From NCBI GenBank assembly GCA_017601265.1, contig JAFNJA010000021.1, forward strand, positions 5,647 to 19,073: DNA of 13,427 nt. Reading direction: 5' to 3'. Numbering within the stretch: the stretch's first letter is position 1; every line of letters starts with the position of its first letter. Shown here one piece after another: positions 6,675-13,427 of the stretch. Origin of the DNA: Candidatus Brockarchaeota archaeon. Lineage in GTDB: Archaea > Thermoproteota > EX4484-205 > DTQO01. A program made the translations under genes and the position numbers. The notes beneath the pieces were generated by a model. It saw only the letters and a list, made by a program, of their open reading frames with translations, was not told where the DNA came from and searched no databases.

Positions 6675-7490
6675 TTGAGCGGCATCGATGGCGAATACCT
6701 CAAGGAGCTTGAGAGGAAGAGCGTCGCCATCATCAGGGAGGCGAAGGCTCAATTCAGCAAACCAGCCGCGCTTTGGAGCACCGGAAAGGACTCAACCACG
6801 GCTCTGTGGCTCTGCAGGAAGGCCTTCTTCGGCAAGATACCTTTCCCCGTCATCCACATCGACACCGGGTGCAAGTTCCCCGAGATATACGAGTTCAGGG
6901 ACAGGATGGCGAGGGAGTGGGGCCTTGACCTCTTGGTAGCTAAGAACGGGGAGGCTCTGCGCAAGGGGGTGTCGCCCGAGAAGGACAGGTTCGAGTGCTG
7001 CACGCTGCTCAAGACTCAAGCGCTGAAGAACTTACTGGAGGAGGAGAGGTTCGACGCCCTTTTCCTCGCGATAAGGAGGGACGAGCACGGCATAAGGGCC
7101 AAGGAAAGGTACTACTCTCCGAGGGATAGCGACTTCAAGTGGGACTACAAGGACCAGCCCGCGGAGATGTGGGACCTTTACGTGAAGCCTTCAGAAGACT
7201 TCTCGCACATGAGGGTCCACCCCATACTTCACTGGACCGAGTTGGACGTTTGGCAATACGTCAAGAGGGAGAAGCTCCCGATCAACCCGCTATACTTCGC
7301 TAGAAATGGCAAAAGATACAGGAGCCTTGGGTGCATGCCTTGCACCGTTCCTGTCGATTCCGACGCCAAAACGGTGGACGAGATAGTTGAAGAACTGAAA
7401 GTTTCCAGGGTGCCCGAGAGGGCGGGAAGGGCCCAGGACAAGGAGCAAGCCTACATGATGCAGAAGCTGAGAAGCCTGGGGTACATGTAG
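6675..7490 (+). CDS. cysD: sulfate adenylyltransferase subunit 2 (CysD-like) with APS-reductase-like cysteines
   Basis: The ATP sulfurylase subunit that makes APS from ATP and sulfate. The PP-loop is S35-x-GKDS40; then come 'FPVIHIDTG' (57-65), 'RRDE' (134-137) with 'RAKERYYSPRD' (141-151), 'WTELDVWQY' (187-195), and the family's end block 'ERAGRAQDKEQ ... GYM' (248-271). These follow E. coli CysD through most of the chain. Unlike E. coli CysD it has C108-C109 (FECCTLLKT, where E. coli has KHTDIMKT) and C220-x2-C223 (LGCMPCT, where E. coli has LGCWPLT). These are the positions and patterns that hold a [4Fe-4S] cluster in APS reductases. The TTG start at 6675 gives 271 residues and matches the CysD N-terminus; the open frame extends upstream to 6162 but lies inside the phosphodiesterase gene and a promoter. 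It is followed by cysN after 16 nt. Confidence 0.8.
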   Translation: MSGIDGEYLKELERKSVAIIREAKAQFSKPAALWSTGKDSTTALWLCRKAFFGKIPFPVIHIDTGCKFPEIYEFRDRMAREWGLDLLVAKNGEALRKGVSPEKDRFECCTLLKTQALKNLLEEERFDALFLAIRRDEHGIRAKERYYSPRDSDFKWDYKDQPAEMWDLYVKPSEDFSHMRVHPILHWTELDVWQYVKREKLPINPLYFARNGKRYRSLGCMPCTVPVDSDAKTVDEIVEELKVSRVPERAGRAQDKEQAYMMQKLRSLGYM

Positions 7491-7506
7491 CTTTTGGGGT
7501 TTTCCA

Positions 7507-8775
7507 ATGGGCTCGTCGAAGGTAAACCTCGTCATCATAGGGCACAAGGACCACGGGAAGTCCACTCTGATTGGGAGGCTGCTCTACGATTCCAAAGCGA
7601 TCCCCGAACAGAAGTTGAAGGAGGTTGAGGCGGAGCTGAAAAAGGCCGGGGGCGGGGGTTTCAGGTTCGCCTTCCTGCTCGACACACTCGAGGAGGAAAG
7701 GAGGGGCGGCCTTACGATAGACATAATGCAGACCCCGTTCAAGAGCGGCAAGCGCCTCTACACGATAATCGACTGCCCGGGCCACAGGGAGTTCGCCAAG
7801 AAGATGCTCACCGGAGCCTCGCAGGCGGACGCGGCGGTGCTCGTCGTTTCGGCGAAGGAGGGCGTAGAGGACCAGACGAGGCAGCACGCGTTCTTGGTTA
7901 AAACCCTCGGAATCCAGCAACTGGTGGTAGCGGTCAACAAGATGGACTTGGTGGACTACGCTGAGGTGAGTTTCGCGGATGTGTGCGAGAAGCTGAGGCC
8001 GATCTTAAATTCGCTAGGCTACGAAGACACCCCAATCGTTCCCTTGTCGGCCCTCAACGGGGAAAACGTCTTCGCGAAATCTGAAAGGATGCCGTGGTAC
8101 GGAGGCCCAAGCTTGGTAGAGGCGCTCGACGAAAGTTTGAGCCCAGCTGCGCCACCGGTTAGCAAATCTCTCAGGGCTTGCGTCCAGGACGTGTATGAGA
8201 TGGGGGGCAAAAGGGTGGTCGTTTGCAAGGTCCTGACCGGGACTTTGAGGGCGGGAGAAAAGGTCTGCTTCGATCCGTCCGGCAAGACGGGGAGGGTCAA
8301 GGAGTTGGAGTCTTTCGGAGGGGAAGTTGAGGCAGCCGGGCCTGGCGATTCCGTCGGGGTGGTTTTTGACCCCCAAATGGAAGCGGCGAGGGGCGAGGTG
8401 GTGAGCCATCCCAGTGACAGAGCCAACGTCCCAGGCAGCTTCCTGGCCGAAATGGTCCTGTTCTCGAACGCGGAGGTCAAGGCCGGGGACGCGCTAAGAA
8501 TCCGCTGCGGGACCGCGGAAAGGAGCTGCAAAGTCCTAGAGATCGTCGAGAAGGTGGATCCCGTCAACCTGACCGTGGCCGAGATGCGCCCAGGGAAGCT
8601 GGGGAGCGGGGAAATCGGAAAGTTGGTGCTCGCGCCCCTGGAACCGTTGTGCGTCGAAGAGTATTCGAAGTTTCCCGAGCTTGGCAGGTTCGTAGTCGAA
8701 AACGCGAAGGGGGCTGCCGCGGCCGGCATAGTCCTCAAGACATTCGCGGGAGGGGCGGATCGGCTTGGAATCTAG
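7507..8775 (+). CDS. cysN: sulfate adenylyltransferase subunit 1, EF-1alpha-like GTPase (CysN)
   Basis: The regulatory GTPase partner of CysD; GTP hydrolysis drives APS formation. The 422-residue protein has GHKDHGKST (12-20, P-loop), 'ERRGGLTIDI' with switch T70, DCPGH (89-93), NKMD (144-147) and then 'LVDY', the continuation typical of CysN. Two beta-barrel domains follow. The chain ends near 'LGRFVVEN', as in EF-1alpha/CysN proteins. The switch region and 'DCPGHREFAKKMLTGASQADAAVLVVSA' region are closer to archaeal EF-1alpha than to E. coli CysN, fitting the known origin of CysN from an EF-1alpha-like protein. There is no APS-kinase (CysC) extension. The gene starts 16 nt after cysD. A translation EF-1alpha paralogue is the alternative; the cysD partner and LVDY make CysN more likely. 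Confidence 0.85.
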   Translation: MGSSKVNLVIIGHKDHGKSTLIGRLLYDSKAIPEQKLKEVEAELKKAGGGGFRFAFLLDTLEEERRGGLTIDIMQTPFKSGKRLYTIIDCPGHREFAKKMLTGASQADAAVLVVSAKEGVEDQTRQHAFLVKTLGIQQLVVAVNKMDLVDYAEVSFADVCEKLRPILNSLGYEDTPIVPLSALNGENVFAKSERMPWYGGPSLVEALDESLSPAAPPVSKSLRACVQDVYEMGGKRVVVCKVLTGTLRAGEKVCFDPSGKTGRVKELESFGGEVEAAGPGDSVGVVFDPQMEAARGEVVSHPSDRANVPGSFLAEMVLFSNAEVKAGDALRIRCGTAERSCKVLEIVEKVDPVNLTVAEMRPGKLGSGEIGKLVLAPLEPLCVEEYSKFPELGRFVVENAKGAAAAGIVLKTFAGGADRLGI

Positions 8776-8874
8776 CGGACCATTTAGGCTTATAGCTCGC
8801 CTCGTGCGGTGCGCTTCCGGCCCTACCTTCCGAGGCGTTGGATCTGGCCACACGTTACGCTCGGCTGAGGGTTG

Positions 8875-10116
8875 CTAGAGGCCGTAGTGCTCGTTTATCT
8901 CCCTCTCGTAATCGCCGATTTTGCCGCTCTCCACGTCGTCGACGCTTATCGCGCGTTTGAGTCGTGAGGACTCTATCACCGCGTAGCTCACGGCCAGGTC
9001 CCTCAACCCCTCCCTTCCCGAGGTTTCCATCTCGCGCCCCTCCCGGATCGCGTTGAGGAATTCCAGGGTTTCAAGGGCGAAGGGGTCGGAGATGCCAAGC
9101 GGAAAGAGCTTACCCCTCTCCTCCGGTGTCGCGTTTTTCTCGAACAGCTCCTCGACGGTCGTCCTACCCTTTCCGTCCAAGATAGCAACGCCGTCCTTGA
9201 TGCAGCCCTTGCTCCCGTAGATCGCCGTCCCCAAGATGGTCGGCTCCCCGTGGAGGGCGTACGAGAAGGAGACCTGGCCGATTGCTCCGCCCCTTGATTT
9301 CGTTACGGCGAAGAAAGTGTCGTCGACCTCGTTTTCAACCCTGTCTATTACCCTTCCCGACCCGTCGCGCGTGAACCTTGCGCCCTCGAAGCTCCTCACG
9401 ACGCCCTCGACCTCCTCGATCTCGCCGCAGTAGTACCTCACCAAATCGAACACGTGCACGCCGAAGTCGACCGAAGGCCCTCCGCCTGCAGTCAGCTTCC
9501 TGTGCCTCCAAGGGGTCCCGCCCACGATCTTGTCAGGCGACCAGTAGCACCCCACCACCGCGTTGAAGAAGAGCTGAACCTCGCCCAAGTAGCCCCGGTC
9601 TATCGCCCACTTCGCCATCCTCGCGTCACGGCCGTAGCGGCCCACCTCCGCCACTCCCAAAACCTTGCCCGACCTTTCCGCTGCCTCTACCATCGCGCGC
9701 GCGGCCTTCACCGTGACCGCCAGCGGTTTTTCGACCAGCACGTGCTTGCCCGCTGCGAGGCTGTCGAGGGCGATGCGGTGGTGCTCGTAGGGCGGAGCGT
9801 ACACGTCGACGGCGTCAATGTCGCCTTTCCGCAGCATCTCCCCGTAATCGGTGTAGACCTCGACATCCACGTCCTTCTGGAAGTCGTGGATCCAGACGTG
9901 GGGGGCGACGAGGGGGTCTCCCGGCGGGCCGTAAGGCTCCCTGGGGGGCGGGCCCTCCCCCCTCCTCCTGAACCTGAGCGCGTCCTCCCTCTTCCTTGCC
10001 ACGAGGGAAGTTATCCTGACGCCTACGCCCTTTTCGACGAGCTCCATGTAGCCGTTCAAGTGGGCGGGCATTATGCGGCCGCAGCCGACGAGGCCGACCC
10101 TCAACGCCCCGGGCAC
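8875..10116 (-). CDS. Gfo/Idh/MocA-family NAD(P)-dependent oxidoreductase
   Basis: A 413-residue sugar or cyclitol oxidoreductase. The Rossmann fold opens with GLVGCGRI (8-15); the family's catalytic-lysine motif is E129-K130-P131 ('HVLVEKPLAV'); the C-terminal domain has 'GGGPSVDFGVHVFDLVRYYCG' (211-231), where D217 and H221 are the usual active-site residues. The chain is somewhat longer than the common 330-370, with a Pro/Gly/Arg-rich insertion at about 48-75 between the first strands. GTG start with GGTGA 7-8 nt upstream; a TTG four codons downstream is possible. It follows the isomerase-like gene after 19 nt on the same strand, so both form an operon. It probably oxidises or reduces a sugar hydroxyl such as C3 of a glycoside; the substrate is unknown. 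Confidence 0.85.
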   Translation of the reverse strand: MPGALRVGLVGCGRIMPAHLNGYMELVEKGVGVRITSLVARKREDALRFRRRGEGPPPREPYGPPGDPLVAPHVWIHDFQKDVDVEVYTDYGEMLRKGDIDAVDVYAPPYEHHRIALDSLAAGKHVLVEKPLAVTVKAARAMVEAAERSGKVLGVAEVGRYGRDARMAKWAIDRGYLGEVQLFFNAVVGCYWSPDKIVGGTPWRHRKLTAGGGPSVDFGVHVFDLVRYYCGEIEEVEGVVRSFEGARFTRDGSGRVIDRVENEVDDTFFAVTKSRGGAIGQVSFSYALHGEPTILGTAIYGSKGCIKDGVAILDGKGRTTVEELFEKNATPEERGKLFPLGISDPFALETLEFLNAIREGREMETSGREGLRDLAVSYAVIESSRLKRAISVDDVESGKIGDYEREINEHYGL

Positions 10117-10135
10117 GCCCTTTTCACCCGTCTCC

Positions 10136-10969
10136 TTAGCGCGTCGAAAGCACCTTGTCGCGCAACTTTTCCAAGGAAACCTTGATCCTCGCCATCTCCC
10201 TCCGCTGCTCCTCCGGATCCTCGAGCTCCCTCTCGATCGTCAACGGCCCCTTGTATCCGATCTCCACCAGCTTCCTGAGGAACCTCTCGGCCCCTACCTC
10301 CCCCTCGCCGAATGGCACTTCCACGAGCCTTCCACCCTCCCGCCTCGCGTCCTTGCAATGGACTCCGATAACGTAGTCCTTTAGAACCTCGAGGGCCTCT
10401 ATCGGGTCGCCGGATCCGTAGAAGAGCATGTTCGCGGGGTCGAAATTCACCCTGACGTTGTCCCTCCCCACGTCCTTGATGAAGCGCAGCAGCGTCCTGG
10501 CCGTCTCCTGGCCGGTCTCCAAGGCGAAGAACTGCCCGTTGCCCTTGCAGTAGTCCGCGATCTTCCGCATGGTTTCCACGATCTCGCCGTAAAGCGGGTC
10601 TTCCCTGTCCTCGGGCACGAACCCTATGTGCGCCGCGATCGCGTTCACCCCGATCTCCTTAGCGAAGTCCGATACCTCGAAAGTTTTCCTCACCCGCTCC
10701 TCCCTGAATTTCGGGTTCCTGAGCCCGACGGTCTCCTTAGTGGTTTCCAAGGTTGAATAGTTTTCTCCTGCGTACCCGCAGAATACGGTCGTGACCTTAA
10801 TCCCGGACTTCCTGAGAAGCTCCTTGAACTCCTCCTTCCTCTCCGGGTCGTAACCGTCGGGAGGGCAGCCAAGCTGCATCGTCCTGACGCCTACGGCCAG
10901 GGCCAAACCTAGTGATTCGATCGGATCGCGCAGGACCCACGTCATCACTCCTATGTGCATCTCTTCCAT
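10136..10969 (-). CDS. xylose-isomerase-like TIM-barrel protein (sugar phosphate isomerase/epimerase family)
   Basis: A 277-residue TIM barrel of the AP-endonuclease-2/xylose-isomerase-like family. Likely metal ligands are in place: E151 ('FALETGQE'), D177 ('VNFDPANM'), H204 ('GVHCKDA') and E246 ('LTIERE'), with H114 ('AHIG') on the barrel rim. Family members isomerise or epimerise sugars, and some cleave 3-keto-glycosides made by Gfo/Idh enzymes. That pairing is attractive here because the downstream gene in the operon is a Gfo/Idh/MocA oxidoreductase. The annotated ATG (10969-10967) has AAGGGA only 1 nt before it; the fourth codon, also ATG (10960-10958), has it at a better distance (about 10 nt) and opens directly with 'MHIGVMTW', so it may be the real start. 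The substrate is unknown. Confidence 0.8.
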   Translation of the reverse strand: MEEMHIGVMTWVLRDPIESLGLALAVGVRTMQLGCPPDGYDPERKEEFKELLRKSGIKVTTVFCGYAGENYSTLETTKETVGLRNPKFREERVRKTFEVSDFAKEIGVNAIAAHIGFVPEDREDPLYGEIVETMRKIADYCKGNGQFFALETGQETARTLLRFIKDVGRDNVRVNFDPANMLFYGSGDPIEALEVLKDYVIGVHCKDARREGGRLVEVPFGEGEVGAERFLRKLVEIGYKGPLTIERELEDPEEQRREMARIKVSLEKLRDKVLSTR

Positions 10970-11009
10970 TCCCTTATCCGCCCCTTTCGTCCAAAATCGG
11001 CTCGGTTCG

Positions 11010-11022
11010 TTATTAACTTTTT
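11010..11022 (-). promoter_or_regulatory. TATA-like promoter of the isomerase/oxidoreductase operon
   Basis: On the minus strand AAAAAGTTAATAA is the only AT-rich box between this operon and the divergent AbiE-like pair. It predicts transcription from about 10987, 18-27 nt before the candidate ATG starts. Confidence 0.45.
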
Positions 11023-11159
11023 ACGTGGCTCGTTTTAGTCCTCGCCGGCTGCGCGACCGCGGTTCCTAGTGATATGGCGGGCCTGCGCCGACGGTCCGCC
11101 CGCGGCTCCATCGGCCTCGACAGGCTGGCGCCTTCGAATGCAAGTTTGACACGCGGCAG

Positions 11160-11180
11160 GCGTTTGCCAAAAACGCAAAC
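11160..11180. repeat. two overlapping, mutually exclusive small hairpins
   Basis: GCGTTT (11160-11165) pairs with AAACGC (11171-11176), and GTTTGC (11162-11167) pairs with GCAAAC (11175-11180). The two stems cannot form together. They lie in the roughly 300-nt gap (10970-11273) between divergent transcripts, which otherwise holds only the two promoters. They could be a protein-binding site or chance. Confidence 0.25.
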
Positions 11181-11238
11181 CACCATCCGGTTGGCGGGGC
11201 GCGATCGAACGGCGATCATGGGCTGCGTCTCCCATAAC

Positions 11239-11251
11239 GTTTAAATTAATT
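11239..11251 (+). promoter_or_regulatory. TATA-like promoter of the second AbiE-like pair
   Basis: GTTTAAATTAATT lies about 29 nt before the ATG at 11274. It predicts a leaderless or nearly leaderless transcript. Confidence 0.5.
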
Positions 11252-11257
11252 GTAGAG

Positions 11258-11275
11258 ATATCTATACAAGGATAT
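11258..11275 (+). promoter_or_regulatory. inverted repeat over the start of the second AbiE-like pair
   Basis: ATATC (11258-11262) and GATAT (11271-11275) are inverted 5-mers spaced by 8 nt. The right arm overlaps the ATG at 11274. The position, between promoter and start, suits autorepression by the winged-helix protein encoded just downstream. The arms are short, so chance is possible. Confidence 0.25.
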
Positions 11276-12062
11276 GTCAAACTCCAAGCGTTTGAATCCG
11301 ACATTGGCGGCTCAACTCCTCCGGATAGTGGAAGACCTGGGGCCTGAGGCGTGCTTTAGGACGGTATGGCTGGAGGCTCGGAAGCGCGGGGTTCTCAGTT
11401 GGAACCGCTCAGTTCGTAAGTACTTGGACCTGCTGCTGGCTGCTGGGTCGTTATCCGTCAAACGCGTCAGGGTGAAGGCGCCCCGCCCTAAGGAAGCTTA
11501 CAAGGTAACCGGCCGCAAACCAGTCGTCTTCGTCGGCCTGCGATGCCTGCAGGATTACGGGCTGGCTTGGGAAGCGGGGGAGGGCGAGATCCAGTCGATA
11601 GTTTCAGATTTGGAGGGGGTCGTGAGGGGGCACGCTCGCCGGCTGGGAAGCAGAACCATCGTCGTAGCCAGCCTCGAGGACTGCCTGATCCACGAACTCC
11701 TGCAAGACGCCAAAAGGGGAACGGGGCACGCGGAGTTGGTGGCATCCATCCTCGCCACGAGAACGGTGGACCTCCCTTACCTGCTGCGCAGGGCCGATCG
11801 CTTGGGGTTGGGCAGGGCGTTCAGGCTCCTCCTAAGGAGGCTCGAAAGGCTTTTCGGATCGAGGTCGAAGGTTGGCGACTTGGCCTCCTTCATGTCCGCC
11901 AGGGAGAAGTTCCTGCGCGCGATGAGAAATTATGCGAGTTCCGGCGTTGACAAGCTCATCGAGGAAGAAGGCAGGGGGACGTTGGCCCTCCGGCTCGTGA
12001 AATCGCTCAGCGACGAAGACCTCCTTGCCGCGGCCGGCAAGCAGCTGGGTGCAAGGGGATGA
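11274..12062 (+). CDS. winged-helix antitoxin-like protein with a nucleotidyltransferase-type helical domain
   Basis: A 262-residue protein, not clearly matched to a named family. The N-terminal part (about 8-80) reads as a winged helix (LAAQLLRIVEDLG, then FRTVWLEARKRGVLSWNRSVRKYLDLLLAAGSLSV). The middle (about 105-190) is helical: 'VVASLEDCLIHELLQDAKRGTG' (130-151) followed by 'ELVASIL' and 'DLPYLLRRADRLGLG' (166-180). This resembles the helical part normally found at the C-terminus of AbiEii-type nucleotidyltransferases. A further helical, basic tail ends at 262. The gene overlaps the next by 4 nt (ATGA), so the products are probably made in fixed ratio. The pairing with a nucleotidyltransferase suggests an AbiEi-like antitoxin, but its sequence is unlike the 273-923 protein. 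Role inferred from context. Confidence 0.5.
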   Translation: MSNSKRLNPTLAAQLLRIVEDLGPEACFRTVWLEARKRGVLSWNRSVRKYLDLLLAAGSLSVKRVRVKAPRPKEAYKVTGRKPVVFVGLRCLQDYGLAWEAGEGEIQSIVSDLEGVVRGHARRLGSRTIVVASLEDCLIHELLQDAKRGTGHAELVASILATRTVDLPYLLRRADRLGLGRAFRLLLRRLERLFGSRSKVGDLASFMSAREKFLRAMRNYASSGVDKLIEEEGRGTLALRLVKSLSDEDLLAAAGKQLGARG

Positions 12063-12757
12063 GGAGACCGGCAGAGATCAGGGCGCCTCCTGCGCTGTGG
12101 ATTCCGGTCCTAAGGGAATCGTACGCTTTCCTTAGAGGGAGCGGAATCGGCGACCTGCTCCTTTACGGCTCCCAAGCCATGTCCGTGTACATGCGGTATC
12201 CGCTCAGAAGCAAGGACATAGACTTGGTCAGCACGCAGATGCGACCACCGCTATTGGACGAATTGACGAAACGGCTTGCCGTTTTCTCGGACGAGGTTCC
12301 AAAGAACGCGGTCATGGCGCGCGTCGCGGAAAGGGGCCTGGCTAGAACCTACTCGATTTACCTTTGGACTCGAGGTTACCCGCTGATCGTCGAGATCTTC
12401 GACACCATTTTGGGTGGGAAGGATCCAAAGGTCCTAAGGGCCCACATAAGGCCCGTTAGCAAGTGGAACATGGATTTTTACGCCCCTACTCCTGAAGCGA
12501 TCGTGGCTCTTCGGCTCTCGTTCAGCCCTCCGGAGCGCATCAGCAGGCTTAACGCGGTAAGGCTCAACCGCTTCATCAAAGCCAAGGAACGCCAGCTAAA
12601 TTACAAGGAAATACTTGGAATGGTAGAAGAATGGGGAACCCTTGAACTCGTTCGGGATAACCTGAAAGAGCTCTACAAGAGACATAAAATGCGCATACTG
12701 CATGATAGCGAGATCTGTCCTCGCATCCTCGACGTCTTGAAGCGTTCTAGTCCTTAA
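12059..12757 (+). CDS. nucleotidyltransferase (AbiEii-like toxin head)
   Basis: A 232-residue nucleotidyltransferase-fold protein. 'LLLYGSQAMSVYM' (33-45) carries the G37-S38 motif, 'LRSKDIDLVS' gives metal-binding D53 and D55, and E112 in 'PLIVEIFD' is the likely third acid. After 'TPEAIVALRLSF' the C-terminal part is helical, but I do not see the K-x7-R plus KD-x2-D helical signature found in the 931-1557 enzyme. It starts at an ATG overlapping the upstream stop by 4 nt, with AAGGGG directly before it. It is probably the toxic enzyme of the pair, working with the upstream winged-helix protein. About 210 nt of unremarkable sequence separate it from the convergent PmbA-like gene. High confidence in the fold, moderate in the toxin role. 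Confidence 0.7.
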   Translation: MRRPAEIRAPPALWIPVLRESYAFLRGSGIGDLLLYGSQAMSVYMRYPLRSKDIDLVSTQMRPPLLDELTKRLAVFSDEVPKNAVMARVAERGLARTYSIYLWTRGYPLIVEIFDTILGGKDPKVLRAHIRPVSKWNMDFYAPTPEAIVALRLSFSPPERISRLNAVRLNRFIKAKERQLNYKEILGMVEEWGTLELVRDNLKELYKRHKMRILHDSEICPRILDVLKRSSP

Positions 12758-12971
12758 GCGGCGCAGATTAACTGGCTGGCCACGCTTCGGGTTTTCGGCG
12801 CCCTTCCTCGGGCGCGGCTCTGGTGCTTTAGGAATCAGCTTGCCTCCGGTGTGCCGCGAACCGCTGCGAAGCCAAAGGAGGAGTGTGAAGGCTGCCCCTT
12901 CGTTCCTTCAAGGAGCGACAGGCAAAGCGGCATGAACGCGGTGGCCGTTCCGCGCCCGCTTTTTCGCCTGG

Positions 12972-13427
12972 CTACCTTCCGGCTATTTTCGCCTGGCTCA
13001 CCTTGATGGCCGGGAAGAAGTGGCCCTTCCCTATCGTGCGCCCCTCCTTCGATACCGATTCTATTTTGCCGAACAGCTCGAGTATGTGGCCCCCGACCAT
13101 CGCGTTCTTTACCGGGCTCTTCCTCTCGCCGTTTTCGATCAGGAAGCCCTGGTCCACCGTCGTCGAGAATTCGCCGGACACCAAGTTGGGGAAGAAGGAG
13201 GCGTGCGTCACCAAAACCCCCCTCCTCGTTTCCTTTACCATCTCCTCGAGAGAGCTCTCCCCAGGCTTGACCCTCACGTTCGTCGGCCCCGCGCCCACGT
13301 AACCGCCGTAACCTCCCCTTTCCGCGTGCCCCGTGGTTTCGGTTCCTGCTATCCCGGCCGAGTACGAGTTGTGCAGGAACGTCATGATCCTGCCCCCCGC
13401 CAGCACCTTGGTCGGCCTCCTCGGGAC
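12972..13427 (-). CDS. TldD/PmbA-family protein, C-terminal part (partial)
   Basis: The start lies beyond the right edge; about 151 residues are visible, including seven upstream of the GTG at 13406. It matches the C-terminal half of TldD/PmbA proteins: 'FLHNSYSAG' (helix), 'TTGHAERGGYG' and 'PTNVRVKPGESSLEEMVKE' (nucleotide-free beta-sheet region), 'RGVLVTHASFFPNLVSGEFS' and 'DQGFLIENGERKSPVKNAMVGG', ending near 'KIAGR'. E. coli TldD and TldE (PmbA) form a heterodimer protease used in peptide maturation and CcdA turnover; the zinc site is on TldD. No cysteine is seen near the C-terminus, where TldD has its third zinc ligand, and the end is like PmbA. So this is more likely the non-catalytic TldE/PmbA-type subunit. 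The N-terminal part is needed to decide. Confidence 0.8.
   Translation of the reverse strand, partial: VPRRPTKVLAGGRIMTFLHNSYSAGIAGTETTGHAERGGYGGYVGAGPTNVRVKPGESSLEEMVKETRRGVLVTHASFFPNLVSGEFSTTVDQGFLIENGERKSPVKNAMVGGHILELFGKIESVSKEGRTIGKGHFFPAIKVSQAKIAGR

Noticed and set aside
6675..7490. Calling this gene a PAPS/APS reductase (cysH) because of CC and CxxC
   Set aside because: The bulk of the sequence matches CysD (RRDE-x4-RAKERYYS, WTELDVWQY, ERAGRAQD), and its partner is a CysN GTPase. The cysteines are treated as a finding instead.
11160..11180. A CRISPR-like or integrase site in the overlapping hairpins
   Set aside because: No repeated units, tRNA or integrase gene are present nearby; it is reported only as small structure.
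12885..12935. 16-codon ORF with a perfect AAGGAGG before it
   Set aside because: The product (MKAAPSFLQGATGKAA) has no homology that I know; too short to support and near the end of a convergent gap.

Overview
The window looks archaeal, most likely a GC-rich thermophilic lineage near the Thermoproteota/TACK group. I infer this from short AT-rich boxes about 20-40 nt ahead of gene starts (leaderless or very short-leader transcripts), GTG and TTG starts, heavy use of AGG arginine codons, a T-run terminator, an archaeal-type C-terminal surface-anchor signal, and a CysN that resembles archaeal EF-1alpha. The lineage is inferred from style only.

Layout. (1) 3-152 is the C-terminal end of a surface protein with a PEF-CTERM-like sorting tail, followed by a poly-T terminator. 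(2) 273-1557 is an AbiE-like (type IV) toxin-antitoxin pair: an AbiEi_2-type winged-helix antitoxin and a nucleotidyltransferase. (3) 1837-3471 on the minus strand is a putative GH140/apiosidase-like glycoside hydrolase without a signal peptide. (4) 3472-4169 is a long gene-free stretch. (5) 4170-4879 is a HEPN-MNT toxin-antitoxin pair. (6) 5179-8775 holds an alkaline-phosphatase-superfamily phosphodiesterase, then sulfate adenylyltransferase: CysD (PP-loop ATP sulfurylase) and CysN (its GTPase). (7) 10969-8875 on the minus strand is a two-gene operon of a xylose-isomerase-like TIM barrel and a Gfo/Idh/MocA oxidoreductase. (8) 11274-12757 is a second AbiE-like pair, unlike the first in sequence. 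(9) 13427-12972 on the minus strand is the C-terminal part of a TldD/PmbA protein.

How the genes work together. Three separate nucleotidyltransferase modules, all on the plus strand and each with its own AT-rich promoter, are interleaved with metabolic genes, as expected of a defence or accessory neighbourhood. The metabolic part combines sulfate activation to APS with sugar processing (glycoside hydrolase, oxidoreductase and isomerase-like barrel). No APS kinase, PAPS reductase or sulfotransferase is present in the window, so the fate of the APS is open.

The most notable observation is that the CysD-like protein carries a Cys-Cys pair and a Cys-x-x-Cys pair at the places where assimilatory APS reductases hold a [4Fe-4S] cluster, while the rest of the protein reads as CysD. 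The second point is that the 11274-12757 pair seems to split the nucleotidyltransferase head and its helical 'handle' between two proteins.
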